NCBI GenBank assembly: GCA_028554645.1
Contig: JAQOOI010000074.1
Span: 496,001 to 560,000, forward strand
DNA length: 64,000 nt
Reading direction: 5' to 3'
DNA from: Omphalotus guepiniiformis
Lineage: Eukaryota; Basidiomycota; Agaricomycetes; Agaricales; Omphalotaceae
A program made the translations under genes and the position numbers. Positions 23,297-35,066 of this stretch are shown here, one piece after another. The notes beneath the pieces are model-generated. The model did not search any database and was not told the origin of the DNA. It saw nothing but the letters and a program-made list of their open reading frames with translations. Numbering within the stretch: the stretch's first letter is position 1; every line of letters starts with the position of its first letter.

Positions 23297-26200
23297 ATGA
23301 CTCTTGTTCACCGATTCAAGACGTGGACAGACTCCGACTCTGTACAGACTCCCGATTCACTAACGGATACACCAACGCCAGGGTCGGCTTCAGACAGTGA
23401 TACTCTGGACAAGCGGGAACTTAAACACACGAAGCATGACTTAAAGAAGGACTTGCACAAGCTGAAGAAGAAGCAGGAGGTGTGTTATGCGAATGACTGT
23501 ACTAGCAGACCTCAGTTTTATAGCTGTTATAGCAGTCGTTCAGTTCACAGTCATTTTTCACGACCCGACGATTTTTGTTTCCTTTAGGGGTTTTCTGTAC
23601 GTGCACTTATGATATAGAACTCACTGTGGCTCACATCTATCGTAGTTGGTATCCTACTGGCGTTTGCATTTGTTCAGCCCAGTGATATTCAAGACATGCA
23701 CGCTCACCTCACGCTGCTCATGGATGAATACGATATTGCGCTTCCCCAATTTCCTGACTTCGACTTCTCACGATTAGAGACGGAATGGTCTCGCCTTCGG
23801 AGCAATATTCCGGAGCTATGGAAATTCAATCGAGACGGTCGAGAGTTTCAAGTGGGAGAAAGAATGAGCGAGCGCGGATTGACAGCGAGTTACCCTGTTG
23901 TGCTCATCCCAGGGGTAATCTCAACAGTGCGTACAAATATTATTATCACCTTTTGGCGCATACCTATGACCTACTCTCGCAGGGGTTAGAATCTTGGTCC
24001 ACATCGCCTGAATATCGGCCGTTCTTCCGAGAGAAGCTTTGGGGAGGATTGAATATGCTCTCTCAAGTTACCTTCAATCGCGAGAGATGGATAGCCGCCA
24101 TGATGCTTGATCCATATACAGGACTCGACCCGCCCGGCGCGAAAATACGTGCAGCTGAGGGTATTGATGCTGCAAGCAGCTTCATCCAAGGGTACTGGAT
24201 TTGGTGTGTATCATATTTTCTTGGTCATTGGTACCTTCTGCTGACAGTTCATCTTACAGGTCGAAGATTGTCGAAAATCTGGCTGCCGTCAACTATGATA
24301 CAAACAATTTGCATCTGGCTCCCTACGACTGGAGGCTGTCGTACTATAATTTAGAAGAGCGTGATGGATACTTCTCGAAGTTAAAGAGTACGATAGAGGG
24401 CTTCAAGTGGGTGGATACAGTTCCTGTATCGTTAGCTTATGCTGACGAGGCTAACAGGAGACGACAGAAGAAGAAAACAGTCATTGCAGCTCATTCAATG
24501 GGAGCAACAGTATGTCTACTCCGTTCTATGCAGTTCAAGTGGGAATTGTCCAAATTCATGCATGCAATTCAGATTCTACTGGTAATATTTCAACTTGAGC
24601 CAGTACTCTCTGCTTACCTTCATGGACACATCATTGTTAGTACTTGTGAGTTTTCTCTCAAGCGACTGGAAATGCACGCTAATATTACAATACTATAGCT
24701 TCAAATGGGTAGAGTCACCGGAGCATGGCGCAGGAGGGCCTGATTGGGTGGAGGTCGGTGTTTCGAGTCAAATACGAAAGCTCAGCTCAGCATCTGCTCT
24801 AGAACCACATTGAAGCCTATATCTCCATCGCTGGAACTCACTTGGTTCGTACTTCTTCAAAACCATCCTTTCATTCCTTGACCGTCCTTGTTTTTAGGGT
24901 GTCGTGAGCATATATCTACTTCAATAATCCAACCCTGCTCAAGCGGCGACTAGACGAAAGCGATGGCAGCGTTCTTATCGGGAGAAATGAAAGACACTGT
25001 CCAAATGAATCCCGCTGGGTCATATGGCGAGTGGAATGATTTTTGTATTAGTTTTGACACTTTCATGACCGATTATAACTCATATAGTTCTCGAGCGCTT
25101 CTTCTCCCGTGCAGAACGAAAAAAGCTGTTCCTTAGCTGGGCAGGGAGTGCGAGCATGTGGATTAAGGTAATTTATCATGTCTGAAATATCGTATTGGCA
25201 TAACCCAATTCTTACTTTCCTTTTCGTGTGCAGGGTGGCGACGCCGTTTGGGGCAACGCGACCTCTGCACCCGACGACGAGTTGACAGCTACCCACACTC
25301 ATGGAGCACTTATTGCATTTAGGAAGTCAGAAGTAGTTGAGAAAGAGGACACGAGAAACTTGACGGCAGAAGAAGGCGGTACATGGATATTAGAACACAC
25401 GCCGTCGAGTTTCCAGGTATGCAGTTTCCTTTAATGTGCTAGGAGAGCCACTTATTCTCGCAGAAAATGATGGCCACGAATTATTCGTTCGGGATTGAAC
25501 GAGATGAAGATGCTCTAAAGCGCAACGATCTAGATCATACGAAATGGACTAATCCGTTAGAAGTTAGGTACTGATATTTGCTTGTCAAGTAGCTATGTCT
25601 CTGACTATGCTGGTCACTAGGTTGCCGAATGCTCCATCTATGAAAATTTATTGCGTATACGGACATGGGAAAGAAACGGAGGTGAGTTAAGCTCCAATTC
25701 AATCAACTCGCAATCCTGAAGCTGTCTTATCTCACGAAGCGCTCCTACTGGTAAATTTGCTTGTACATCCTTTGAAAGCTCGTAGCAACGTTCCTGTTAC
25801 AGGTATGCTCGAGGCGACTTCGAACACGATGCATCCTCTGCCGATGGAATAAATCCCTTGTGCACGGACCCAGATGATACTGAGTGTTCTAATGCTAGAC
25901 CGCCTCTCGACCTACCGCTTTTGCGAAAAAGCTGGATAGATGCTGAATACACCGATGAGACGGTGAATCCCAAGGTAAGAACCTCTTGTAAGGTGCGAAC
26001 TGGTGTGACTGAATGGGTTGATTTGTAGGTTCGTAATGGTGTCAAGATCGGCGAAGGTGATGGGACCGTGAGCTTGATTAGTTTGGGTGCCATGTGTGCA
26101 GAGGGATGGAAACATCCAAGGTGGAATCCTGCTAGAATCAATGTCACTACGGTAGAGGTTGTTGATGTCTCTATCCAAGCCAGATATTCGACTAATTTTT

Positions 26201-26401
26201 TCCCCCGGCTTTCAGCTTCCACACAGACCGATTCCATCGATACCTCGTGGAGGTGCAAATACCTCAGATCATGTCGATGTGTTGGGCTCGACTTCCTTGA
26301 ACGAAATTATTCTTAAAGTGGCAACGGGCATTGGGCATGAAGTGCAGGAAAATTATGTTTCCAACATTCGCGAGTATGCTCGTAAAATACAATGGGACTA
26401 A
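23297..26401 (+). CDS. LRO1: Phospholipid:diacylglycerol acyltransferase (PDAT, Lro1-like)
   Basis: ER enzyme that moves an acyl chain from a phospholipid to diacylglycerol, forming triacylglycerol. Twenty exons: 23297-23479, 23551-23596, 23646-23926, 23983-24203, 24260-24406, 24458-24509, 24573-24581, 24641-24645, 24699-24753, 24803-24844, 24898-24903, 24954-25026, 25088-25167, 25234-25416, 25464-25567, 25621-25681, 25740-25750, 25803-25974, 26029-26157 and 26216-26401. Total 681 aa, close to yeast Lro1 (661). Lys-rich cytosolic N-terminus, then one membrane span (GVFFGILLAFAFV). Lipase signature HSMGA carries nucleophile Ser306; catalytic His639 lies in DHVDVLGS. Other hallmarks: PVVLIPGVIST, APYDWRLSYYN, FKWVESPEHG, AYISIAGTHLG. 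Four exons are only 9, 5, 6 and 11 nt, and intron 25027-25087 starts with GC. With them the protein is intact; without them it looks frameshifted. Confidence 0.93.
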
Positions 26402-26657
26402 CGACATATACTATTATACATGCTGGATATGTGTAGACATGAATACAATCGTCATATGATGCTCCTGGACCCAGTTTCGTTAGGTGTGTGGACCATCGCC
26501 GTATCGCGTCGCTGATACCTACACCGTAAGTTGGTGTTAATGTCAAAACCATATAATCAGGTCATTGGATAAGACACCAGTCAGTCAGGATGAAGTAGCG
26601 TCTAAGTATTAGTTGCCCTGCATGGATACTGATAACACAGCTCGATTCGTGTGTGTT

Positions 26658-27628
26658 TTACTTGAAGAGGTCCTGTAACTCCTTCATTTGCCTCTCCACT
26701 ACATGGAGATAGTCTTCGGTGTGACTGCGCAACTGATCACGGTCTACGGTGCACGGATGTTCTGAGAGGCACTGTTCGCTCTGTATGATATCGATTAAAT
26801 TCTTCCTACAACAACAGTGAATATGCACAACAGTAGGTGCGATAGAAACAAAGACTTGCCCAGGTTCTGGATGTTGTTTCGCCCATACTACTGTATCTTG
26901 AATGTACGCACAGCAGTCCTTCCCAGCATCGCGGAACTGCTCTATTTCCTGTTCCGACAACGACGTATGACAGGCACGCCGTGGTGCGTTATCCTGGCTG
27001 ACCGAGTGTATCATTGGAAAGTAGTCTGCAATTTTGTACGTTGTTGCGCGCACATCCATGTTGGTAGTCCACGAATGGCATATGTCCAGCAAAAACGTGA
27101 GTTGATAGGTTGAATGAAGATGTTTGAAGCGTACCAGCATGCAGTACTGAATTACTAGCACGATATAAATTTGTCGAAGAGATGCATGGTGCTCAATGAC
27201 GCCAGTCAACAGTTTCCGCTGCATATCGTTTAGACTGGATGCAGAGCGATCCTTGGTGACATTGTACCCTTCAAGCGCCAAGACATGTTGCGCCTTTTCG
27301 ACAACAAAGTTTCGATATCGTTCAACATTCGGGAGAATTTCGAGCAATTTAGGGATCAATTTTGGCAACATAGTAGGATACAGGATATCTCGTGCTGCAT
27401 ACGCGAACAGCTCTATCGGTGGTGCTTTCACCTTGAGTTTTGAGTCTTCAGATTGGATATCCTCGTCTATAAAAGCTGACTGTTGTCAGTGCAGCACTCT
27501 GGTCGGAAAAGGAGTTTAAGCCTACTGTATACAGCTTTCGTAGCCTGTAATAAGGCTGGATTGTTTTCGTCATTTTGAAACACGATTTTGGAGATAAGTC
27601 CTTTCAGCTCTTCTCGAGCTTGGGGCAT
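26658..27628 (-). CDS. Hypothetical protein, 285 aa
   Basis: Three exons: 27628-27526, 27466-26860 and 26805-26658; phases close. The second intron starts with GCAAGT (GC-AG type); a GT donor 4 nt downstream would shift the frame to an early stop. The protein is mostly helical and hydrophilic: PQAREELKGLISKIVFQND, then APPIELFAYAARDILYPTM, PKLIPKLLEILPNVERYRN, SLSEQEIEQFRDAGKDCCAY, and a C-terminal coiled-coil-like helix ending VVERQMKELQDLF. No signal peptide. The segment IYIVLVIQYCMLV within exon 2 is hydrophobic and could be a retained intron or a real helix. I do not recognise a family. It sits tail-to-tail with the acyltransferase and head-to-head with halogenase 1, so it could share the halogenase promoter region. 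Confidence 0.55.
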
Positions 27629-28435
27629 AATAGGCTTGACAGTCTGGCAGAGGACACATCAAAAATATTGACATCTTGGGCCATTCACTGCCACCCAGCG
27701 CTTACATAATAAATTTCAGTCTTCATTTTCTCTGAATTCTCACCACTCCGAGCTCGGTACGGACGCTCAGCGTGCTGAGCATGTATGCGAAAGGAGGTTA
27801 CAGGGCTTTTACCATGATTTCACAAGTCTAGAGCGTCAAATTGAGCTTCGGAGTGTTGAATCTCAGCGCACCTATGCTAGCGGCGTATACGTATCAGGTT
27901 TTTTGACCTCAAGCATCCGAGTCATGTTCCAGTCACCTCAAAACTACCAAGTGGAGACTAGCCAGCAGAAGCTAAATTCGGCCTCATCAAGCAGACCTGA
28001 AAATCATCGTTCCGGAACGTCTACTGTATCAGTGCTTGGTCAGAACGAGAAGGTAGACACTCAGCGCACAACCTCGTCCGCTTTCGTGAACATTTGTCAA
28101 ACATACTGCAAAATACTATGATTGCCTGAGTATCTTCAAAATGGGTTTTTGCGTATCGGTGACGGCGTCGGTTATCCTGCGCGGATACGCCAGGTGCGAT
28201 GCCGAGGAGTACATAGTCGATTGGTACTATTCGATCGCATCAAGAAGTGCCAAAAGAAAAGATGCAAGGTCGAGGAGGATCAAGCTGTCATACTAAGCCT
28301 AACCGTAAAGGATTCTCGATGTTTCACGTGTGCCGGGGAGGTCAACGGCGATTTCTAAGTTTTACCGTTGAGCCATCCACGCCTTAAGTATATCTTTGAC
28401 ATCCTGCACGGTGAAAGCTCAAGGTTTTGGTACTC
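27629..28435. other. Divergent intergenic region between the 285-aa gene and halogenase 1
   Basis: About 0.8 kb between divergent genes, so it probably holds both promoters. Short frames at 27903-28121 and 28122-28358 have no support. No TATA box stands out. Confidence 0.4.
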
Positions 28436-30784
28436 ATGGCATCGTCGAAATACGTGCCCCCGCCCAGCGTGCGTGGAATACCTAGTTCTGTTCCCCAAAT
28501 GTTTCATTCACATTCGCCATAGCACGTCGATGTCCTAATTATTGGTGGTGAGAGCTACTCCTCGGGTTCAACGAATATGAACTGCATCTGATTCCATTCG
28601 TAGGAGGTCCAGCAGGAAGTTACGCTGCCTCTGTCCTTGGCCTCGAAGGAATAGAAGTTGCTGTTTTCGAAAGTGCCAAGTTTCCTCGGTACGCATTCTT
28701 CAAAATTTTGCTTTACATTTAAAACCTCACACTTCAACTACTAGATATCATATAGGTACCCGCTCCAGCTTTGGTTCTTGATTGTCTCTGATAGCATGCA
28801 TCCGGCAGGGGAGAGTCTCATTCCCTCCGTTAGACACTACTTGCGTTTCATAGCCGCTGAAGAAAAAATTGCCAATCATGGCTTCTGTCGCAAGGTAGGG
28901 CTATAACCATGCGCATATATTCCCTTGTGATGCTAGATGATTGAATTTTTAGCCGGGCTCTGCTATAAAATTCAACCAATATAAACGCGAAGGCTGCAAG
29001 TTATTTCCTTTGCAAATGTAGTAACGCACTCATGTCTTCTTACAGACACAGATTTTGTTGCGCTTGGTTCCAACAACAATGCGTGGAATGTCGTGCGTAC
29101 CAGCAGTCTTTTCATGCTACACTATTCTCAGGGATGTGTGACCTAGATTCGATCTGAATTTGACCACTTGCTCATGAATCACTCTCGGGCGTGCGGTGCC
29201 ACGGTATATGAGCAGACTAAAGTCACCTCGATATCGTTCTCCTCTGGTGATCCGACGAAACCTGTATCAGTGTCCTGGAGTCATACACCTATATCTTCTC
29301 CTTCGCAACCTGTGGTCCTGCGCAAAACGGAAGATCGGACCTTTGACCATAGACCCCATCAATCAACAGGAACAACTACTTTCAAGTATTTGATCGATGC
29401 CTCTGGACGGGCTGGTGTCATGTCCACTCGGTATCTCAAAAACCGGCGCTTCAATGAATCGTTAAAGAATATTGCGGTATGGGGATACTGGACTGGTGTA
29501 GGTTCTTACGGTGTTGGTACTCCTCGTGAAGGAGCTCCTTGGTTTGAAGCGTTGACAGGTATGAGCGGGATGCATACACCTTGCGTGATACAAAGCTCAT
29601 AGCAAAACTCATCAGACGAATCCGGATGGGCATGGTTCATTCCTTTGCACGACGGAAGGACGTCCGTTGGCGTCGTCATGAATGAAGAAATGTATAACGC
29701 AAAATCTAAGCAAGCCTCTCCGCTGGTGTCGCCATTTGCTCCCTGGGCGACCCCAAACCCATCGAACTCGACGATGACGTCCCGTTACCTATCGAACCTT
29801 ACGCTAGCGCCGGAACTCGTGAAACTTATATCCCATAATGGAAAAATGGAAGAAGGAAGCGTCAAGAGTGCCAGTGATTTCAGCTACTCTGCCCCGAGCT
29901 ATGCAGGTAATGGCTATAGAATCATTGGAGATGCCGGAGGTCGGTCCGCCTATGCTTTCTCTGTGATGCAAGTGTTGAATTCTGTTGTTGCAAGCGTTCA
30001 TCGATCCTTTCTTCTCAAGTGGTATTCATCTTGCATTGACCGGGGGATTGTCGGCGGCCGCTACCGTTTGCGCATCCATTCGAGGCGATTGTTCTGAAGA
30101 GGATGCAGCACAGTGGCATACTAAGCGCATCGCGACAAGCTATACCAGGTTGATCAAAAAGAACACTTCCGAGCGCTCTGGCTGATATATATTTCATAGG
30201 TTCCAGATTGTCGTACTAAGTGCTTACAAGCAGATCCGTTCTCAGAGTATGAACATTTTGTCGGACATTGACGAAGATAATTATGATCGCGCATTCTCTT
30301 TCCTGCGACCGGGTTAGTTTGATAAATATCTAGAACTCGGACGTTTACTAATATTCCTCCAGTCATCCAAGGCGCTTCCGAGATGGGTTCACAGCTGTCT
30401 GAAACGGAGCTTCAGAAATCGCTCGATTTCTGCGTCAACCTTTTTAATCCCACTACTCCCGAACACCACGAGCATCTCTTGTCTGGAGGAAAGATTGGGA
30501 AGGAGTTACTTGACGTGACTACCTCCGTGGTAGATCCGGCCACGTTTGAGAGTGCTCTGAACGCCATATCTATCTTTAGGGACGAATCATCAACCAAACC
30601 AAATGAAATCAGTGAAGACGATGTCAAATCCTCCGCGCCGGAATATCTCAAGCTCGTTTTGGACAAGGTCAATGCTCGCCGCCTTGTTCATTCTGAATAC
30701 GATATCAATAATCTGGAGTCAGAGCCTCTTGGCAGATACGTTGTGCGTTTGGAACGAGGAAGACTAGGTCTTGTTGAAGTCTAG
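28436..30784 (+). CDS. FAD-dependent halogenase, tandem copy 1
   Basis: Flavin-dependent halogenase of the fungal type: uses reduced FAD, oxygen and halide to halogenate an aromatic substrate. Twelve exons: 28436-28468, 28523-28547, 28604-28688, 28745-28755, 28809-28894, 28953-28995, 29046-29092, 29147-29558, 29616-29939, 29995-30148, 30200-30312 and 30363-30784; total 584 aa. FAD-binding [10 protein letters not shown] lies near residue 18; the halogenase signature WxWxIP (WAWFIP) is at 252-257; a conserved [14 protein letters not shown] follows. YHIGES is split by an intron that copy 2 lacks, leaving an 11-nt exon. Intron 28996-29045 starts with GC where copy 2 has GT. The closest relatives I know are Armillaria ArmH-type halogenases, which chlorinate melleolide orsellinates. 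A flavin reductase partner is not encoded nearby. Substrate unknown. Confidence 0.88.
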
Positions 30785-32335
30785 TCTTCGCCATCCTATC
30801 GGTTGTGGGTTTGAACAAAGCGTAATGAAGAGCCGAAGAAATCGAGCTATGCCCTATCACAGTGTACGGTGTATGTCGAAGTATTTCATTGAAATATTAT
30901 TTGTACCGAACACACAATATACACTAACCGCAATGGACAACGGATCTGATACTCAAACTTATGTCCTTTCGAATGCGCGCTGTCGGTTCACACCCGTATG
31001 ACAAAATGGTCTGCAGAAACCAGGCAACTCCATGGATCAGTAGGCCCTAAACATGCCCTTATTGACAATGGCGCGGCGTATTTTAAGACTATACTTGACA
31101 TGAAGTACTAGATGAAACTTTATGCCTTGAACCCAATGATGACATTGAACGCTTAACGCAAAGCCACGCAACTGTGGGCGCATGCTATATGCTGTAATCG
31201 AGTTTTTGAGAGATATTTTCACGGCGTTCTCTGGCGTCGTGCGCCCGTTTCGCACAGCATGCCGGGTGCCCGCCTGTGGTCGGGGAGTCTACCGGTGCGT
31301 CACCGATACCGATACCGGGGCTCGACATCCTTTGGCACAGGCGGAACCTTACGGGGTTCACATTCTTGTTGAATGTAATATTACTCCTCATTCATCCGCT
31401 AGGTACGTTACTCTTACATTTATTCTTTCAAAAGCTCACTCGAGTTCATACGATAGTTATTGCTCTGTACGCGGTTACTCGCGGCGCCATCTTTTGTATT
31501 CTTATCCGGTCATCTCGACACAATCCGGCTTTGGTGATCACGAACTATTAAGGGAAAGTTCCGAAAGCTCACGCGCATGGGGCTCACGAGTTAGACTGAC
31601 TCTAGTCTTCTAGTACCAGTGCACTGTGCACTGCACTCTCCTTTGGTCATTGCTACCGGGCTCAAACTAGCATTGTTTACTTGATTGCACCAAAAGTACT
31701 GCTCCGGGGAACCAGGGCCTACTAGTATATCAGGCGCACAAATCTCGACTCGGACTTATGGCTACTAGTAGAATGGAGCGCTAAGTTTTTCATTGCATAC
31801 CCACCACACTAGACGGAACATCGCAAAAATGAATCTATTATCCGTTCTAGAGGTCGTAATTATGGTTTGTTTCGGATCACAGCTGATTCGTTTGAATTGA
31901 ACTTGAATCGAGCTTCTGTATACCACACAGGAATGAAGATCTGGAAACCCGCGAGATAGCGGGAAACACGAATAGGAATGATTCGGACTGAGGAAACTGG
32001 CAGAACGTGTATCGTCGATATTCAAAAGACCAGTGAGAGAGAGAGAAGAGAGAGATAGAGAGCAAGAAAAAGATGTCGAAATCTACGATGCTGTATATAT
32101 TTGTACGTGTATGGTGAAGCTCGTGAATAGCACGTGAACCGGAGGTATGATGTCAGGGGTAAGGGCGGCGGGCTTACAAGATCTCTGCCATCTGAATATC
32201 GTGCAATACCGCATTATGCATAGCACCTCTCAATAGGTGTAACTTCTCAACATTCAAAAGAAATAAAAGAAAACGGAAAGTTGTACGTATATAAGCCACT
32301 AGGCTTCTAGCATTTCCTTCACCTGCATTCTTACC
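30785..32335. other. 1.5-kb spacer between the two halogenase genes
   Basis: No gene supported. Contains a purine-rich stretch (GAGA repeats, about 32036-32071) about 270 bp ahead of halogenase 2, and TATATAA at 32289-32295, about 45 bp before its ATG. Short frames at 31182-31613 have no support. Confidence 0.45.
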
Positions 32336-34617
32336 ATGTCTTCAGAGTCTCCTCTCGAACTTCCGCCCAAGGTGTGTCCAATCCTCCACTAATTGATGTC
32401 GCGACTTGACCCCAAGTTTCATTAGGAAATTGAAGTTCTCATCGTGGGCGGTACGTATTTCCTTCAACAGAAGACGAGTAATTGATGTTTTCATAGGTGG
32501 GCCAGCTGGAAGTTATGCTGCTTCTGTTCTTGCGCGTGAAGGGATATCTGTGGCAGTCTTCGAATCTGCCAAGTTTCCTCGGTTCGTTCCAGCATGGTCT
32601 TTCGGAACCAAAACTCATTGTTGTCTTCCAGCTACCACATTGGCGAGTCTCTTCTGCCCTCGGTGCGAAACTTCCTTCGTTTCATAGGAGCAGAGGACAA
32701 AGTTGCGGCACATGGGTTTACCCGCAAGGTCAGATAATATATTTGTTACAGGCGTGCGGGTGTTCATTTATATCCAACGGCGTGCAGCCCGGCGGTGCTA
32801 TCAAATTTAACCATCATAAAGAGGAGGCTTGTAAATATACATTTCTGTGTTTTAACTGTTTCGGCCCCGCTAATCGTCTTCTTTCACAGATACAGATTTT
32901 GTCGCTATTGGTCAACAAAATCATTCCTGGAATGTGGTATGTCCAGCAGATGCTGATTCGTGTCCTCCTGAGTGAAGTTTAACGTTGGCAGGTTCGCGCT
33001 GAGTTTGATGAGCTTCTTCTAAACCATGCACGATGTTGTGGCGCTGCTGTCTTTGAGCAGACTAAAGTAAACTCCTTTGGGTTCTCCGATGACGATTCTG
33101 AACGACCTGTCACGGCGTCCTGGACATATACACTCAATTCTCTGAGCGCTGGCATTGAAGAGCAGAGACATGGTACCATTGCCTTCAAGTATCTCATTGA
33201 TGCTTCTGGTCGAGCGGGAATGATGTCCACGCGATATTTAAAGAATCGACATTTCAATGCATCCTTGAAGAACGTTGCAGTTTGGGGGTACTGGAAGAAT
33301 GTTGGTAGCTACGGGATTGGTACGACCCGGGAGGGAGCGCCATACTTTGAAGCACTTCTTGGTTCGTCTTATTTAAATTATGACAAGCTTATCAAGGCTG
33401 ATAGTGTCTTCCAAGATGAATCTGGGTGGGCGTGGTTTATACCCATCAATAACGGGACCACCTCAGTGGGTGTAGTTAGGAAGCAGGAGATTGTCAATGA
33501 GGAGGCAAAGCAGCCTGTCCCCGAATCAATACCCTTTGACCCGTCAGCTGTCCCAAACCCTTCCAATTCTACAATAGTGTCGCGCTATATCGCAAGTTTC
33601 AACCTCGCCCCCGGAATAGTAAGACTGATAACGGAGAATGGATCTATGGTTGCGAATAGCGTAAAAAGTGCTAGTGACTACAGTTACTCGGCGCCTGTTT
33701 ATGCTGGTCCCGGATTCCGTATAGCCGGCGATGCTGGAGGTTAGTGTGGTGTTTCATGAAATGATTTAAAACACGGCCAACCCCAATTACAGCTTTTATC
33801 GACCCTTTCTTCTCAAGCGGAGTTCATCTGGCGCTTACCTCTGCATTGTCCGCTGCCACAAGTGTCTGTGCTTCAATCCGCGGAGATTGCTCCGAAATAG
33901 ACGCTTCAAATTGGCACACTGCCCGTTTTTCTACGAGTTACACAAGGTTAACTCTTTATCTGATGTGTCGCACGCAGGAATACTGAGAGACTTCTGCAGG
34001 TTCCAACTTGTGGTCCTCAGTGCTTATAAGCAATTGCGAGCTCAGAATGTGGATATCTTAACTGATGTCGACGAAGGCAACTACGATCGTGCCTTTGCGT
34101 TTTTGCGTCCTGGTAGGTTCTAGCCACTGTCAAACCCAAACAGTTTCTAAACTTCGAGCTCTTTTTAGTCATACAGGGTGGAGCTGACATGGGCGTACGG
34201 TTATACGAGCGTGAAGTGCAGGAATCTCTTGATTTTTGTGTGAAGTTGTTTAATCCCACTTCACCGGAGGACCATGCGCGGCTAGTTGCTAACGACGAGA
34301 TTGGTCAAGAACTTCTCGATCTTACTGCACCTGTCCTGGACGAGACTGCGCTTGAGAAAGCTCTCAAGATCTCCTATGAATCCACCGATCGATTACAGAA
34401 AGGCGTATCATCTCCATCGGAAGCAGCATCGTCCGAGTTGTCCTCGTCCAACTTGAAGCTGGTGCTTGAGAAAGTCAATGCGAGGCGGGTGCTTAATTCT
34501 GAGTACACTACGAACGGCTTTGAATCCGAACCATTAAATGGATTTTCAGTCCGTTTGGAAGCTGGTAAGCTGGGTCTCGTCAGGAATTCCACAATGAAAT
34601 GCCAGTGTTCGTCTTGA
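32336..34617 (+). CDS. FAD-dependent halogenase, tandem copy 2
   Basis: Paralogue of the upstream gene with the same domain order and nearly the same splice positions. It starts with MSSESPLELPPK, then the FAD motif [64 protein letters not shown], a complete WAWFIP signature near 33432, and [14 protein letters not shown]. It ends at TGA 34617 after RLEAGKLGLVRN. I could read every junction in frame, so it looks intact. Differences from copy 1: no intron within YHIGES (exon from 32632), and a GT donor at 32831 (intron 32831-32889) where copy 1 has GC. N- and C-termini differ most, which suggests an old duplication with some divergence. A TATA box at 32289 suggests its own promoter. Confidence 0.88.
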
Positions 34618-35066
34618 AATGCTCACTGCTTGGTACTAATAGTAAATATTTTACTGTTCACGTTTAATTTTTGTCGCAGTGCATGTATATTTCGTCCATT
34701 TGCTTATGTAAACAAATGTACATTCATGCGCGTAGTGTGAAAATTTCAGGAGCGCAACCTGAGACGACCATGACTATTCTGCTTGCTGTCTGCTACTCCA
34801 GGCTTTAGTGTTTCTGAGCGTAGTTAAGAATAGTCAACGCGGCCCGCCTGGGCGCCCCGTGCCAATCAGAATGTGTTTTTAGCTCAATTCTTTGCCGTCC
34901 CGATATTTCGACATCTTCAAGGTCCTTCTTCAAGGTCACTGGATCCAGAATTTCAATGACTTATACGTATCGGTTCCGACTCTCCAGCGGGCCCGTGGAT
35001 ACTGGGTAGCCATGCCTATTTAAACCATCATGAATTCTGGATCCCAACCATCGTTTCCCTAATAAC
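34618..35066. other. Intergenic between halogenase 2 and the reductase
   Basis: Putative promoter of the aldo-keto reductase; an AT-rich CTATTTAAACC lies near 35017, about 45 bp before its ATG. Nothing else recognised. Confidence 0.45.

Noticed and set aside
24458..24753. PDAT looked frameshifted between the HSMGA and FKWVESP motifs
   Set aside because: Two microexons (24573-24581 and 24641-24645) with normal flanking introns restore the frame exactly, so no mutation is needed.
32036..32071. GAGA-rich stretch as a microsatellite or CRISPR-like repeat
   Set aside because: Short, imperfect and single; no regular spacers. Probably a purine-rich promoter tract.
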